5,753 nt of DNA from positions 1 to 5,753 of the forward strand of contig DAOTTL010000094.1 of assembly GCA_034438135.1 (NCBI GenBank), written 5' to 3'. The position numbers and the translations under genes are program-made. A model generated the notes under the pieces. It searched no databases. It was not told the origin of the DNA and saw only the letters and a list, made by a program, of their open reading frames with translations. This document shows, in pieces, positions 5,636 to 5,753 of this stretch. Origin of the DNA: Paraktedonobacter sp034438135 (GTDB lineage Bacteria; Chloroflexota; Ktedonobacteria; Ktedonobacterales; Ktedonobacteraceae). Position 1 is the stretch's first letter; each line of letters begins with the position of its first letter.

Positions 5636-5753
5636 GGTGGCCTTTCTCCTCATATAACTACTCCCTTTGGCATCCTTTTGACGACTGTGGAATGGCTCGC
5701 GTTCTGCTATGCTTGTCGTAGACGCGGTGTTCAGGAATGGTGATCTTCCTTCC
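5636..5753. other. Unassigned tail of the window
   Basis: I see no gene that can be supported in these 118 bases and no hairpin with a U-tract that would end the regulator transcript. A minus-strand frame is open from the right edge to a TAG at 5660-5658 (31 codons). It could be the tail of a convergent gene but is too short to judge. Confidence 0.4.

Noticed and set aside
5678..5713. TTGACG (5678-5683) and TATGCT (5708-5713) as a promoter reading out of the window
   Set aside because: The spacer is 24 bases, too long for sigma70. TGC before TATGCT could make an extended -10 alone, but no gene start with a ribosome binding site is visible downstream.
5658..5753. 31-codon minus-strand frame from the right edge, possibly the tail of a convergent gene
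   Set aside because: An open frame of this length is common by chance, a second minus-strand frame is open over the same stretch, and the peptide shows no recognisable motif.

Overview
The window looks like chromosomal DNA from a Ktedonobacteria-type member of the Chloroflexota. This rests on recognition, not a search. The MalT/LuxR regulator carries an N-terminal segment (motif WYAYHTKEGRTSKRYLG, then a LARLEE motif) that I associate with the many large LuxR regulators of Ktedonobacter-like genomes, and the Tat-exported ferritin-like protein fits the same group. Coding DNA is visibly GC-richer than the left intergenic region. There are no rRNA or tRNA genes, CRISPR arrays or recognisable insertion sequences.

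Layout: (1) 1-634, minus strand, the N-terminal part of a Tat-exported ferritin-like protein that runs off the left edge. (2) 635-1164, a 530-base divergent intergenic region. Its left half is AT-rich and holds a strong sigma70-like promoter pointing right; its right half is GC-richer and would form a roughly 310-nt structured leader with two hairpins and a short tandem repeat. (3) 1165-2151, plus strand, an ornithine cyclodeaminase/mu-crystallin family enzyme that lacks the two acidic residues of true ornithine cyclodeaminase. (4) 2152-2429, a 278-base spacer with a small hairpin, a perfect 10-bp inverted repeat and an extended -10 promoter. (5) 2430-5618, plus strand, a 1062-residue MalT-type ATP-dependent LuxR regulator. 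(6) 5619-5753, a short tail with no gene I can assign.

The enzyme and the regulator are co-directional, but the spacer and the good promoter in front of the regulator argue for separate transcription. Nothing in the sequence proves that the regulator controls the enzyme. The most unusual structure is a 17-nt element at the predicted 5' end of the regulator mRNA (2373-2389) that recurs in inverted orientation directly after its stop codon (5619-5635). In RNA the two copies could pair along all 17 positions (16 Watson-Crick plus one G-U), so this gene is bracketed either by a long-range 5'/3' UTR pairing or by a pair of inverted sites. I found no clearly new multi-gene system; the other points of interest are the regulatory layout and the ferritin-like domain order.
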